Assembly (NCBI GenBank): GCA_905250075.1
Contig: CAJNOP010000027.1
Coordinates: 2,028,741 to 2,092,740 of the forward strand
DNA length: 64,000 nucleotides
Direction of reading: 5' to 3'
DNA from: Rotaria sp. Silwood1
Lineage: Eukaryota; Rotifera; Eurotatoria; Philodinida; Philodinidae
Within the stretch, counting starts at the first letter, position 1; the number at the start of each line of letters is the position of its first letter. The position numbers and the translations under genes are program-made. Positions 50,148 to 61,137 of the stretch are shown here, one piece after another. Under the pieces are notes generated by a model. It had not been told where the DNA came from and did not search any database. It saw only the letters and a list, made by a program, of their open reading frames with translations.

Positions 50148-50398
50148 GGGTGACGGACATTTCGCACTAAGTCATTTCGAACTCCTGTCATGTGTCCAGG
50201 TGTTCGAAAATGATTTTTGTCCTGGACAATTGTCATTACGAACACTTGGTTTTTAAACTTTTGATTGATTTTGTCATTCCGAACTCCTGTACATCTAATT
50301 CCGAACACCCTGTCTTATTTTTCTTATCTCCGAAGATCGTAACGAACATCTGCTACTGGGGATCCTAATGAAAAGGTGGTGCGGAATGTCCCATTCTC
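50148..50398. mobile_element. Short element with 8-bp direct repeats and GAACACCTG-like motifs
   Basis: About 251 bp flanked by GAGAATAG at 50140-50147 and 50399-50406. The ends contain imperfect inverted repeats, GGACATTTCGCAC and GTGCGGAATGTCC. Inside, motifs of the type TTNCGAACNCCTGT recur several times in one direction. The 8-bp duplication again points to hAT-type mobilisation. No coding capacity. Confidence 0.6.
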
Positions 50399-50728
50399 GA
50401 GAATAGCTTTCTTTATATAAAATCTGTTCGTCGCATGGGACGATGGGATGGGACAATGCTCAAAAAAAATTCTCTCTGATCTCACACGAAGCCTTATTGT
50501 AAATCACTTTACTCAATATGTGATCAAAATTGAATAGTAATCTTTGCACCAATAGATAGAGCATTTATTTTTACAGTACAATCGATAACATTCACTCATC
50601 TATATCTTCTACTTTTGATAGTACCTTAATCAGAAGAGTAAAGTACGAAAACATGTGTTTTGTTCATAATAGTCCCACGTGGAACTATTATGAACCAAGA
50701 TTTATTATAATGAAGTTATCATGAACCA
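50399..50728. other. Spacer between elements
   Basis: No feature seen, except two nearby copies of a motif GTGGAACTATTATGAACC / AAGTTATCATGAACCATA at about 50678-50729. Confidence 0.35.
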
Positions 50729-51210
50729 TACACTCTAAAATAAATAGGTATTCCTCGAAAACCCTTAGATGGTTTACGAGTTTGTTACTATAGGAAACCC
50801 TTTAAGGGTTTCCGAAGAAGAGTTTCAGAGGTCTCGGAAACCCATAGTACCCATTATAACTAAACCTCAAATACCTCTTCGGAAACCCAAAGAAAAGGTT
50901 TCCGAATCTGGTTAAAGCTCTACCAAACTAGACTAAACAGGAATCCATCACTTCTCTGCCAACAGCAACAAGCATTCACAGCGGCCACACTCGTTCGATG
51001 AGCCTCTGCTGTGATCCTATATGTACCCAGAAATAATTAGAATAGTCATTAAAGGTGGGCAACACATACTATCCGGAGAAAAACTTTAGTTATCCAGACG
51101 CACTTCGTCGCACCATTACCAAACCATAACGAAGCTGAATATTACGATCTTCTCCACCTAAAAGATGAAGAAACAAACCAATTTTTCGTCGAAAAATCAT
51201 CTAAACTCAC

Positions 51211-52412
51211 CGGTTTTCTTCACATCCAAACTAATAAGCACCGATTCACATGTAAAACACAATTCAACCGAAGTAGTTAATGAACGAGTTTCATAGCTCA
51301 CCAAACGTTTCCCTACGACAATCATCTAAAAATAAAAAGAAAATTATATTTTAATTTACTAAATTGATTCAAACTCACTCGATCTTTTGAGAGACAACTA
51401 GTCTAAGGATGAAAACATAATTTCATTTTCTTATAATAATTTGAACAAAGCGTTCCAGATATACTACGATATAAAATGAATCTACAAATAAAAATGAAAC
51501 TGTTTTTTAATTTAAAGAATTTTTTCCAACTCACCAGATCTATTGATATAAAACGGATCTAAAAATGAAAATAAAATTATATTTTTATTTAACAGATTGA
51601 TTCAAACTCACCGGATCTATCGATACCACATAAATCTAAAAATAAAAATGGAACTTTAATGTAGAAAATTCATTCTAAACTTACCGGATCGATTGATATT
51701 AAATGAATCTAAAAATAAAAATAAAATTTCATGTTCATTTAGTAATTGGAGTAAACTCACCAGATATATTGATATATAAATCGAATCTAAATATAAAAGC
51801 GAAACTTCATTTTCATTTAGTAATTGAAATAAACTTATATGATGCATTGAAATATAAAACGAAGCTAAAACTAAAATTAAATATTATTTTAATTTAATAA
51901 ATTAATTGGAACTTACGGGATCTAACGATATCACATGAATCCAAAAACTGAAAGTAAAATTGTATTTTTATTTAATTCATTGATTCAAACTCACTGAATC
52001 TATTGACAGACAACGAATCTCAAAGTATAAATGAACTTTCATTCTTATTTAGTAATTGCAATAAACTCAACCGACATATTGAGTTATAACACGAATCTAA
52101 AAATAAAAACAAAATTTCATTTTTATTTGATAAATTGATTCCAACTCACTGGATCTATCGATATCCCACGAATCTAAAAATAAAAATAGAATTTCATTTT
52201 CATTTAGTAATTAAAATAAATTCACCTGACATATTGATAAAAACGGATCGAATCTCTAAATAAAAATTAAAGATTGTACTTTTATTTAATAAATTGAATT
52301 AATTCACACTTTTTTTTCGACATTCGAAACAAATCGATGAATTAAAATGAAGGTGTATTTTAATTTAATATTTGGAATAAACTCACGGGATATGCGGCTA
52401 TATAAAACGAAT
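51211..52412 (-). repeat. Tandem array of micro-exon/intron-like units, period about 77 bp
   Basis: About 15 units. On the minus strand most read TTTTTAG, then a 24-28-nt block, then GTGAGT or GTAAGT, then an A/T-rich 49-54-nt spacer. The 24-nt blocks at 52150-52173, 51995-52018, 51917-51940, 51685-51708, 51612-51635 and 51535-51558 encode IRGISIDP, IRCLSIDS, IHVISLDP, IHLISIDP, IYVVSIDP and IRFISIDL. Blocks at 51379-51402 and 51302-51325 are also 24 nt but diverged (TSCLSKDR, MIVVGKRL). Longer blocks of 25-28 nt lie at 52387, 52226, 52072, 51839, 51761 and 51456. A 20-nt block with a good donor is at 51211-51230. Three units have lost a splice signal: GG acceptor at 51941, ATAAGT donor at 51838, GAACGC donor at 51455. 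The array is either a micro-exon gene or a satellite grown from one exon-intron pair. Confidence 0.8.
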
Positions 52413-52639
52413 CTAAAAAGTAAAAGTGAAACTATGTTTTAATTCAATTAGTGGATCAGAACTCACCGAATTCCAGAGTCATATTATGATAGAAAAACAA
52501 AAAAAATTGGGATAGTGTTGTATTCATGAAATTACATAAACGTCCGGAATAGATAGAGGAAATGTGGTATTGAAAAGTATAAATGATAAGTTAGAAATAT
52601 TTTATGAAATAATTTAAAATAACTCACCTATCTGTTGAG

Positions 52640-53341
52640 ATGAGTAGATATGTAAGCAATGAAAACATTTCATGTAAAACCGAATGAATTATAGACCTCA
52701 TCGAGATGAATTCACGACTAAAGTCATAAGAATAGTAAGCTTTCGAACGAGGTATGAAATGAAGGTACTATATTTCCTGAAGTGAAGCAGATTTTCGAGT
52801 TCATAATTAATATGATCTTAGATTATTGAAATCGAAGAGAATAGGACGGATACTCAGATAGATTTGATTGATAAAGCGGAAGAATTAATGTAGAAGCTTT
52901 TGATCAATATAATATGTTTCATCAATATTTTACTCAAGTGAAAATGATTCTATATAAGAAACTCTTTGCTTTTGAGCATGCTTGTAGGGAAAAGTGTCGT
53001 TAGTGGAGTGTTTTCTTCTATTATAGAGACGTTATTCGATAGATATGCAATCAGAAATCAGAGAATCAGCTGGCATAGTAATTCTGATGTTTTGTTCGAT
53101 AGTTGAGCACTCTGATATCATTCAAACCCCAAAAGGCTTATAAAATAAGCAATCATTCATTGAATATGTAGTGCTAAATATGCTCATTACACTGCACGTG
53201 AGTAGACTGCTAAAATTCATCTCTAAAAAAGTATTGTAACTATTCTTTCTTCTACTATTAAGGCATCTTTATACTCATATATAATAATATCATCGAATTC
53301 CGTAATAAAAGCTTATCAGCGCAGCTCCAACGGAGCTGAAA
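52640..53341. other. Sequence upstream of the micro-exon array
   Basis: A further GTGAGT donor on the minus strand lies at about 52627, after CAACAGATAG, but no long coding exon is evident. Nothing else is seen. Confidence 0.35.
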
Positions 53342-53650
53342 TGTGGAACTCACGTATATCCTTTAAACTTGTTATCCTGATGCCTGATTTTTAAACTGCA
53401 AAATAGCTTTTTTCCGAATATTTATGAAAGCATTGATATATTATGTAGAATTTAAAGCCTCTTATGCGCGGTTGCTGGGGTCTGTAATGGTGATCTGTCT
53501 GTAATGGTGGGGTGTCTGTAATGGGGGGTATATCTGTAATGTTCTTTTTCCCGTTGCTATGTGTCTGTAATGGGGTGGGGGGGAGCCGCCAAACCTCGAT
53601 CTGAAAACTTATACTCACTATTTTCTTCGAAAAGATACGTGAGTTCCACA
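53342..53650. mobile_element. Short inverted-repeat element with CTGTAATGG repeats
   Basis: 309 bp bounded by a perfect 16-bp inverted repeat (TGTGGAACTCACGTAT and its complement). Inside, GTCTGTAATGG and close variants occur five times between 53480 and 53580, with G-rich tails ending in GGGGTGGGGGGG. The target duplication is unclear (possibly AAA). Confidence 0.7.
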
Positions 53651-54830
53651 AAATAGACGTCCCAAAGACTTTTGTTAAATAAAATTTAGAACGAATATTA
53701 AAAGCACGCTTAAATGATCAACTTGTAGCTAAGTTTCTCTTATACTGACACTAAAAATAAAAGTTGTTTTTCAGCTAAGTCTCTACTGAATGCGATGTAA
53801 ATATAAGTGATTCCGACTCACTTCCAAAACGTAAAATTATATTAAAGGTTTTTAAAAAATACTCTCTAACGGAGAAATTATAAACAAGATTGTAGTATGA
53901 TTAAAGATTTTGTGTATATTCAGAAATCAGTGTTTTTTTTTGAATATAATATTTTATTAATATTAGAAAATATCAAAGATCCATTGTTTTTCATGTTTTA
54001 CTTCGTCTGTCCGCTAGTCCTCGACTAATCTCACAATTAGTACGATACAACCCACTGAAGTTAAATGGAATCATAATTAAACATAAGAGAATTTGCATTT
54101 ATTTGTACTTTAGAGATTGAACGCCTTTTTTTTTATTCGATTATAGAACAAAGCTAGAAAGTGACTGAAGACAAGACAACAGTATCAGATCCATGATTTA
54201 TGATTTTGTGAAAGCTATATGAAAGCATATTGTTCATATGCCTTATAGATGACATTAATTTGTTAACATGTGGACTTATGTTGAAGTTTTCTGTTCGATT
54301 TGAAAGCCTATAATCTTTAGAAATAAACCAACTTTAATTCTCACTTAAGACTAAAAACTTCTGCAATTCATTCCTCTTGTAATTTTTGACATCTACGATA
54401 GCTACAATTTAATTCTTACTTTAGCAAAACTCAATCATAAAAGGAAGAAAAAAGACGTATCGTAATTGTATAGTTTATTTTGTTCCCGATTTGTTAATAT
54501 TGTATTTCTCTTTCTCTTTTATATTCTGAAGAATAAGATCAACAGTAAAATGCAGAAATAACATTCCATTATTTCTGAAGCATGATCTGGCTTCACATTT
54601 CGTGGAACTGTGTACACAGGAACAATTTTGAATTATTCAATATGAAATTACTAATTAGATCGATGTTTTGTTGTTTCATAAAAATTTTTAAAGCTGAGCA
54701 TGAGGAAGAATATGGAAAAATAAGGTTCAAATCCACATCTATCCTTTTGCGAGGTTTTTGAGATATGAATCACAAAATTGATGAAGGTGCCAGAGAAGTT
54801 GAAAACCTTAGAAACTCTTCTAAGTATTAA
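53651..54830. other. Non-coding interior of the possible large element
   Basis: A/T-rich with no ORF or repeat that I can support. Confidence 0.4.
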
Positions 54831-55324
54831 AACAAAATTCAGAAACCTATTTTGATTTCCTATGATTCTATTTCAGATTGGGTATTTTCGCAAACCTACC
54901 TCGATATTCTATGATACCCTTTTTTTAGATTGGGTATTTTCGCAAACCCATCTCGGTATCCTATGATACTCTTTTTCACATTGAGTATTTTCAGAAACCA
55001 TTTAGAAAATGAAAAGGTATTTTTGCATACCCTTTTGGGTACCAATCCATCTTTACTAGTAATATGGGTTTTCGACAATACCTTTCCAATTTTCGAGAAA
55101 CTTATTGGGTTTCCGAAAGCAAGAAAAAGGTATTCTAGAATACTTTTAGAGTGTTCAATTGAGTATTGTCGGAAACTCTTGGGTTTCCGAACGCTCGGAA
55201 ACCCAAAGGATATTTACAGAAACGCTTTCAATCTTCGGAAACCCTCTCGGAAACGGAAAATGGTTTCCGATTGGGTTTCCGAACCCTTTGGGTTTCCTAG
55301 GATACGGAAATTTTTTAGAGTGTA

Positions 55325-56634
55325 TGCTGAAATGACTATAAAAATGTGAGTTTATATTTCTGATCACTTTCCAGACAAACTCAATATCGGATGAAAACTT
55401 ATCTGCTAGAGAAATGAGAGATCATCTAATTCCAAACAATAATTGGATACTAAATTCTTTATCATTAGAACAAATAATAAAGAATTCGAACAACAAACAA
55501 TAAATTATGCTTCTTAATCAGTACATTTTCATGATTTAGATTTTTACTTTTACATTGGATTTTGAAGAAATAAATACTTTTCGTCTATGATCTAAATTAT
55601 TATGACCTTGAAAATATAATATATTCTTAATCATGGCAGATACATTAATTAGCAAAAACTAGAGAAAATCATTAAATTGATGATTAAATAAGAAACCAAA
55701 TATCATACTAGTCGAATATACTGACACCAATTGATTTCATTTCTTCTGAGAACTATGCATCTGACTTTTAAATTCTTAAACTCTACGAAAAACATAATGT
55801 AAAAACTCCATTTGTATTAAAACTGCCGAAGTGAAGTAGTTGCCGAATTCCACTTCAAATATTAATGAACATGATAAAACAACATGGACGTCTCTTCAGG
55901 TGACAAAAAAAGCAAAAGAAAAATTTTATTCCAAATACCGCAGCAATCTCGAGACAGTGAAAAGAAGTAGAAGACAAATTATGCATAAAATTATAAATTT
56001 ATAATTCGAATGGCACACTCCTGTTGAACTAGCAAAAGAAGCAAAAGATAAATTTTACATAGATTATAAAGAAGGGGAGGTAATATGGTCGTAAATCGGA
56101 CCGTAGGATTTTTTTCAGCAGGACGCCTACTATCTTTTATCAAACGACAGATTACATTGAGATAAGCATTTTTGATGATGGAATCAACTATTTTTCACGA
56201 ACAAATAAAAAGTTCGAACAAGGTCAATATTCGATATTTTTTGTCCTACATTGTTTGCATGACCAAAATCATATAGTATCTCTTTTTATATGAAGATAAT
56301 AAGAAAAAAAAATTTTCTACTTCATCTAATATATCATATGATCCTCTAACAGTACTATAAATATCATGTTTGTTTTTGCTAGAATCTTTCCGACTTTATA
56401 GCCGAAATATGATCTCAAAAATCTAAAACAATCATCTTTAGAGTATTAGGCATGTTCAATGAAGAGCTGCAATCTCTTCAACCACAGCAGCAAACATCAC
56501 CATTTTTTTATCCCTAGACAGCTCTTTACATTAGTTACCAAACCCACTTATTATAATTGAAAAATGATTAGTGGAAGGCGTCTCGTAGAGGCGCAGACTG
56601 TCATTGGAGCGTCGAAACAGAAGATGATTGCATT
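55325..56634. other. Intergenic, left flank of the piggyBac relic
   Basis: No left terminal repeat of the piggyBac element could be identified. Scattered short coding-like patches are too broken to call. Confidence 0.4.
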
Positions 56635-58140
56635 ATGGATATGGACACTTCTAATCTAAACGAGATTTCTAAAGTTGAAAATTTAACTAGATTAGTATTT
56701 AGTGGAAGTAAAGGTATACAATTTCAATTTACTGCTACCGGTCTCGAAGGAAAAATTACACCATCTGATATATTTTTTGCTATAATTGGTGATAATGTTA
56801 TACAATTAATGGTAACAGAAACAAATCGTTACGCCAATTATATGAGAAATTCTAAGAAATTTACACAATCAAGTAGAATAAATAGATAGAAAGATATAGA
56901 TGGCAACACAATGAAAAAATTTTTGGGAATTATACTATTTATGGGTTTATTAAGATATCCAAAAATTGAATACTACTGAAAGAAAAATGATATTTTTTAT
57001 CATCCATTGTTGCATAAGATTGACGTGAGTTACAAAATGTTCTCTGCAATATTACAATGTTGGTTTTGTGTTGATAATTCTCTTTCTAAAGAAGATAAAA
57101 ACCGTTTATTTAAAATAAATCTGCTGATCAATCTTGTAATGGAAAATATTAAAAAATTATACATTCCAGGTAATAAAGTTGTTATCGATGAGACTATGAT
57201 CTTATTTCGTGGAAGACTGAAATTTAGGCAGTACAATCCTTCAAAAACGCATAAGTATGGAATAAAAGTATACAAACTATGTACTCCAAACGGTTTTGTT
57301 TGGTCATTCCAAGTTCACTCTGGACAGGATCCACGTACAGATGGACTAGACAAGCCTTGTTCGATTGTCATTAATTTGGGAAAAGATCTTTTAAATGAAG
57401 GAGGACTTTTTATAACAGATAACTTCTATACAGGCATTCCTTTGGCGTTGTATTTAAAAGAACATAATACTGATCTATGTGGAACATTGAGAAAAAATCG
57501 AAAGGATATTCCAAAAGAATTAATAAATTACAAATTAAAAAAAGGTGAAGTAATAGCCAAGCAAGCATCGAATATAACAGTAATCAAATCGTGTGATAAA
57601 CGAGATGTTTTAATGTTATCGATGTGTCATGGGAACGATCTTATTGAAACTGAAAAAGACAGAGCTAGAAATCTGGTAACGAAACCGAAAATAATTCAAG
57701 ACTACAACAAAGGAAAGCAAGGGATTAACTTGTCTGATCAGATGAGCAGCTATTATACTTCACCAAGAAAATCATTCACATGGTATAAAAAATTAGCTGT
57801 AGAATTCATTTTTGGTACCGTATTAGTAAATATTAGTATTATATGCAATGAATTGTATCCAGAAAAAACCTTTACGACAATTACAATTTGTTGAACATTT
57901 AATTAATTATTTGGTACTACAACAACATCTTGAAACTTCTACTGATAACAATACCAATAAAACTCATCAATTAAAAGAAATTCCAAGAAAAGAGAATGGG
58001 ATTATAAGTAGGAAAAGATGTTATGAATATTATCAAAAAAATAAGGAAATCGTATAGTACTTCTTATGCAAGAAAAAAAATGCAAACAAGCCTCAACAAA
58101 ATGTTGACAATGCAAGAAACCATTCTGGTTAGGTTGCTTT
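56635..58140 (+). pseudogene. Broken piggyBac-family transposase
   Basis: The first open stretch (56635-56889) ends at a TAG, and a second stop (TGA) follows near 56980. The main open part (57007-57894, 295 aa) is a DDE_Tnp_1_7 core. It has the three expected Asp residues: VVIDETM (D61 of this stretch), FITDNFYTG (D138) and INLSDQM (D244). It also has GRLKFRQYNPSKTHKYGIK and SYYTSPRKSFTWYKKLAVEF. After this the frame shifts: 57848-58057 continues with a tail like RKRCYEYYQKNKE, where piggyBac proteins carry a Cys-rich C-terminal finger, then a TAG. The catalytic triad survives, but stops and a frameshift make it inactive as it stands. The fragments preserve length and order, so decay is fairly recent. 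Confidence 0.88.
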
Positions 58141-58332
58141 AATGAGTGTCACTAAACATCATTACTGGAATTTGTGACTATTCTTTTATTTTCATTTAAA
58201 TTGGTAAAAAAGAAAAGTTTCTTTTATATTGAAACACTTTTTTTCTAATAAAAAGCATCTGAAACTGAGCATTCACTTTTTTTTCTCAAATAAAAGCAAA
58301 GTGCTATGCTTTTTAGGATTTTATTATGTCCA

Positions 58333-58542
58333 GTGCATCATATGTGATTCAATCTAGAACTAGAATACTTCTTTACATCGTACCGATACGTTTCAATAGT
58401 TCAAATGCAGTCAGTTAGTTGCGTCTAACAAATTCTAGCTTCAAATATCATATACTGCGCATGCATTATATGTGAGGCACGAGACGTCTCAGTCTAAAGT
58501 ATCGTACATCACATATGATGCACCGAACAGTCAACGTGTTAA
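58333..58542. mobile_element. Probable right end of the piggyBac element
   Basis: A 15-bp inverted pair, GTGCATCATATGTGA (58333-58347) and TCACATATGATGCAC (58509-58523), precedes GAACAGTCAACGTG and then TTAA (58539-58542). A TTAA target and subterminal inverted repeats are characteristic of piggyBac. Read inward from TTAA the end is CACGTTGACTG. Confidence 0.5.
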
Positions 58543-58879
58543 AGTAGGGACCTTAAAAGCGACATCTCTGTATAGTTCTCTCAAAAATCATTTTTTTGAC
58601 GAAAAACGACTTTTTGGAGAGGGAGGCAGCCTTAAATACAACAGTTGTATAACTTGAGCATATTGTATTAGTAAAGTTTTTTATTTGTTATAGTGAAATT
58701 TAAACTATATATTAAATTCTCTATTGATTGCCAAATAATAATTGTAAATGAAACTTTTCTTGAACGTGGAAATAGTCATAATTTCTAGTAAAAACTATTT
58801 TTCGATCTTCATGTTCATTTACACTATCGTCATCGTCACATGATAACTCAACATGAGATTGATGTTCATAAGTATTGTT
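58543..58879. other. Spacer right of the piggyBac element
   Basis: No feature seen. Confidence 0.35.
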
Positions 58880-60300
58880 TTATTGGATCTGTAATTGAAT
58901 ATCTCGATGGCTACTATGAATGTGTGACGCTTCGAATCGTCTATAGTTGAAATGAAGTGGTGTTAAATATTTAAAACTAAGTTTAACATATTTATTAATT
59001 CGAATAGCAATAGGTGCATAGTCTTTATCGTCATTATCAAAAGTGTAGTTTATAATAGTCGACGTTCGTATTGCATCTATGGCTGCCATTATAGCTTGTA
59101 AAGTTTTACACATTAAATGAAAATTATATTGCATTAATGTCAAAATTTGTTAGTAATTGATCGGATGAATAACTTGATTTTATAAAAGTGAATTGAAGAT
59201 TAACAAATTATGTTTGTTGAAGAAGATTTTCAACTATTCGATTAATGAACAACAGTAAATTGATTATTTTGTTGGATTTATTGTTTATTCGTTTAATATA
59301 AAAATATTGTCGCATTTTATTTTCAATTTGCTTCTAATATAAATAAATAAATAAATTTTGTACAAATAATATAAGAAGATCAAGTTACTACAGAATTTAA
59401 ATAATCATTGGATGAAACGTCCATACAAAACAAATCAACATCTTGACCTGATGATACACTAGCTTTATCAAAAAAGGCATATTTTCAGACATTCACCAGC
59501 AATGTGAAACTTCGAGTAATCGATAAGATGTGACCAACTAAAATGTAATTGAAAAAAAATATACAGCTAAAGTAGAAGAGAAATCTTTAATAAGCAATAG
59601 GGTATTTTTGATAGAAGAAAACTACTATACATTCATACTCATTTTCGTTAAATCAATTATTTAGATGTGCTTTTTTTCATTTCCATCTAAACTATATCCT
59701 TTTGATGTATCTTAGCACTAAAATTATAAGTCAATATTTATTATTACGAAACTTTTGCTTCACATATATTTATACAACAGTTTTCATATAGTACTCAAGT
59801 TTATTTAATCTATATACCAATGAAAGAAAAAAAGATTATTTAAATTATTAAAAAATTTATCGAATGATGTAATTAATTAAGGTAATTCACTTGATATTGA
59901 ATGAACATTAAATATTTGTAATATCAAATCATATTATTCTCTTGACATAAATAAATCATTACTTTGGAAAATATTAATCATTGGTTGATTTATTGAATAT
60001 ATTGGTGTATTATACGAAATGACCTGGCAAAAAAACTTCATATTCAGGTATATCCAAAAACTTTGTTGCTCGTTCTATACTTTCTGAGTTGAAACCATCC
60101 TATACGAATGACAGTCATTTAACAAACAAATTACGGATCAATTGGCCATTAGACAGTTGAAACAGATTGGGATATTGTCTGCATAATTCAACATATTTTA
60201 GTGATATGATTTTTGTTGCTTGTTCATTTATAAATTCTTGAAAATTCATCGATGATCCAGCAATATCTCGCAAGTTATTAGGAATAACTATTTCTTCCAT
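58880..60300 (-). pseudogene. Scattered coding relics of an unrecognised gene
   Basis: On the minus strand, several protein-like blocks follow one another. 60300-60127 gives MEEIVIPNNLRDIAGSSMNF and on to a Tyr/Leu-rich helix. About 60083-60006 gives DGFNSESIERATKFLDIPEY. About 60002-59885 gives INQPMINIFQSNDLFMSRE with an internal stop. About 59475-59390 gives SSGQDVDLFCMDVSSNDYL. 59143-58880 gives AIRTSTIINYTFDNDDKDYA. Some are bordered by splice-like signals, but the phases do not join cleanly and stops occur. The composition suggests one decayed multi-exon gene or transposon-borne gene; no family is recognised. Confidence 0.4.
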
Positions 60301-60560
60301 GATTAATTATATTAAATTTGTCAACAGTATTTTATATTTAGTTCAATAATGTTTTATTTAGTAAAACAATCAATATAAATTAGAGATTATTATCAAATAA
60401 GACTTATTAATACAAAATGACACTTTTAAAATTATACAGATATAAAATTAATGTTTTCAATTCACCATCCTTACAACTATAAAGTACTTTGTTTATGAAT
60501 TTAGTGAGATTTATATGTGCCTATTTCTTATGGAAATTTTAGATTATGCTTATTATTGTA

Positions 60561-61135
60561 CAGGGTAGTCCAAAAGTTACCGGACAGTCAGTCTTTGATT
60601 TTAAATAACTATTGATAGGAACAAGATAGAGAGCTGTGGCTTTCACCATTCGAAAGAGAATATGTTATTGCATAGTTCCATGTATTATTTAATGATCTTG
60701 TCTGATGATGAAATGGTGAGTCTTCGAAAAAAACAATAATAGCTCGATGAAAATGGCATAAAAGTTCAATTCCAAGAAATGCACTAGATCCGCGTACTTA
60801 CGATCCACGCTCATGCCCATACCCAAAACTTTTATCTTGTTTCGTTTAAAAGTTATAGATGCGACACTAGATGATCAGGCTGTAGATATAGATCGTAAGT
60901 ACGAAGATCTAGTGCACTTCTTGGAAAATGATCTTTGCTGCCATCTTCATAGAACTATTACTGTTTTTTCGAAGACTCACCATTTCATCATCAGACAAGA
61001 CCATTGAATAATACATGGAACTATGCAATAATACATTCTCTTTCGAACGGTGAAAGTTGCAGCTCTCTATCTTATTCCTATCAAAAGTTATTCAAAATCA
61101 AAGATTGACTGCCCGGTAACTTTTGGATCACTCTG
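60561..61135. mobile_element. Mariner-type palindromic element (575 bp)
   Basis: Two arms of about 245 bp (60561-60806 and 60890-61135) are about 90% reverse complements, with a spacer of about 83 bp. The ends read CAGGGTAGTCCAAAAGTTAC and, on the other strand, CAGAGTGATCCAAAAGTTAC. TA dinucleotides flank both ends (60559-60560, 61136-61137), as expected for Tc1/mariner insertions. It has no transposase. Short ORFs inside are by-products of the arms. Confidence 0.85.
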
Positions 61136-61137
61136 TA

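Larger units (their letters stand above)
50729..55324. mobile_element. Possible 4.6-kb element with GGGTTTCCGA-rich ends
   Basis: The left end (from 50729) begins TACACTCTAAAA and the right end (to 55324) finishes TTTTAGAGTGTA. The similarity continues imperfectly for about 36 bp, and a TA dinucleotide at each end could be the target duplication. Both ends (50750-50925 and about 54840-55310) are packed with GGGTTTCCGA and its complement TCGGAAACCC in both orientations, interspersed with (A)GGTAT motifs. Between them lie the micro-exon array and a smaller inserted element. No transposase was found. Two separate copies of a short family is the alternative, but neither end then has its own partner terminus. 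Confidence 0.5.

Noticed and set aside
51290..52460. CRISPR-like array (regular repeats and spacers)
   Set aside because: Units are similar throughout instead of constant repeats with unique spacers, and the host is eukaryotic; splice-like structure explains the pattern better.
54930..55349. 139-codon plus-strand ORF and its minus-strand partner
   Set aside because: Both arise from the GGGTTTCCGA repeat array at the right end of the possible large element.
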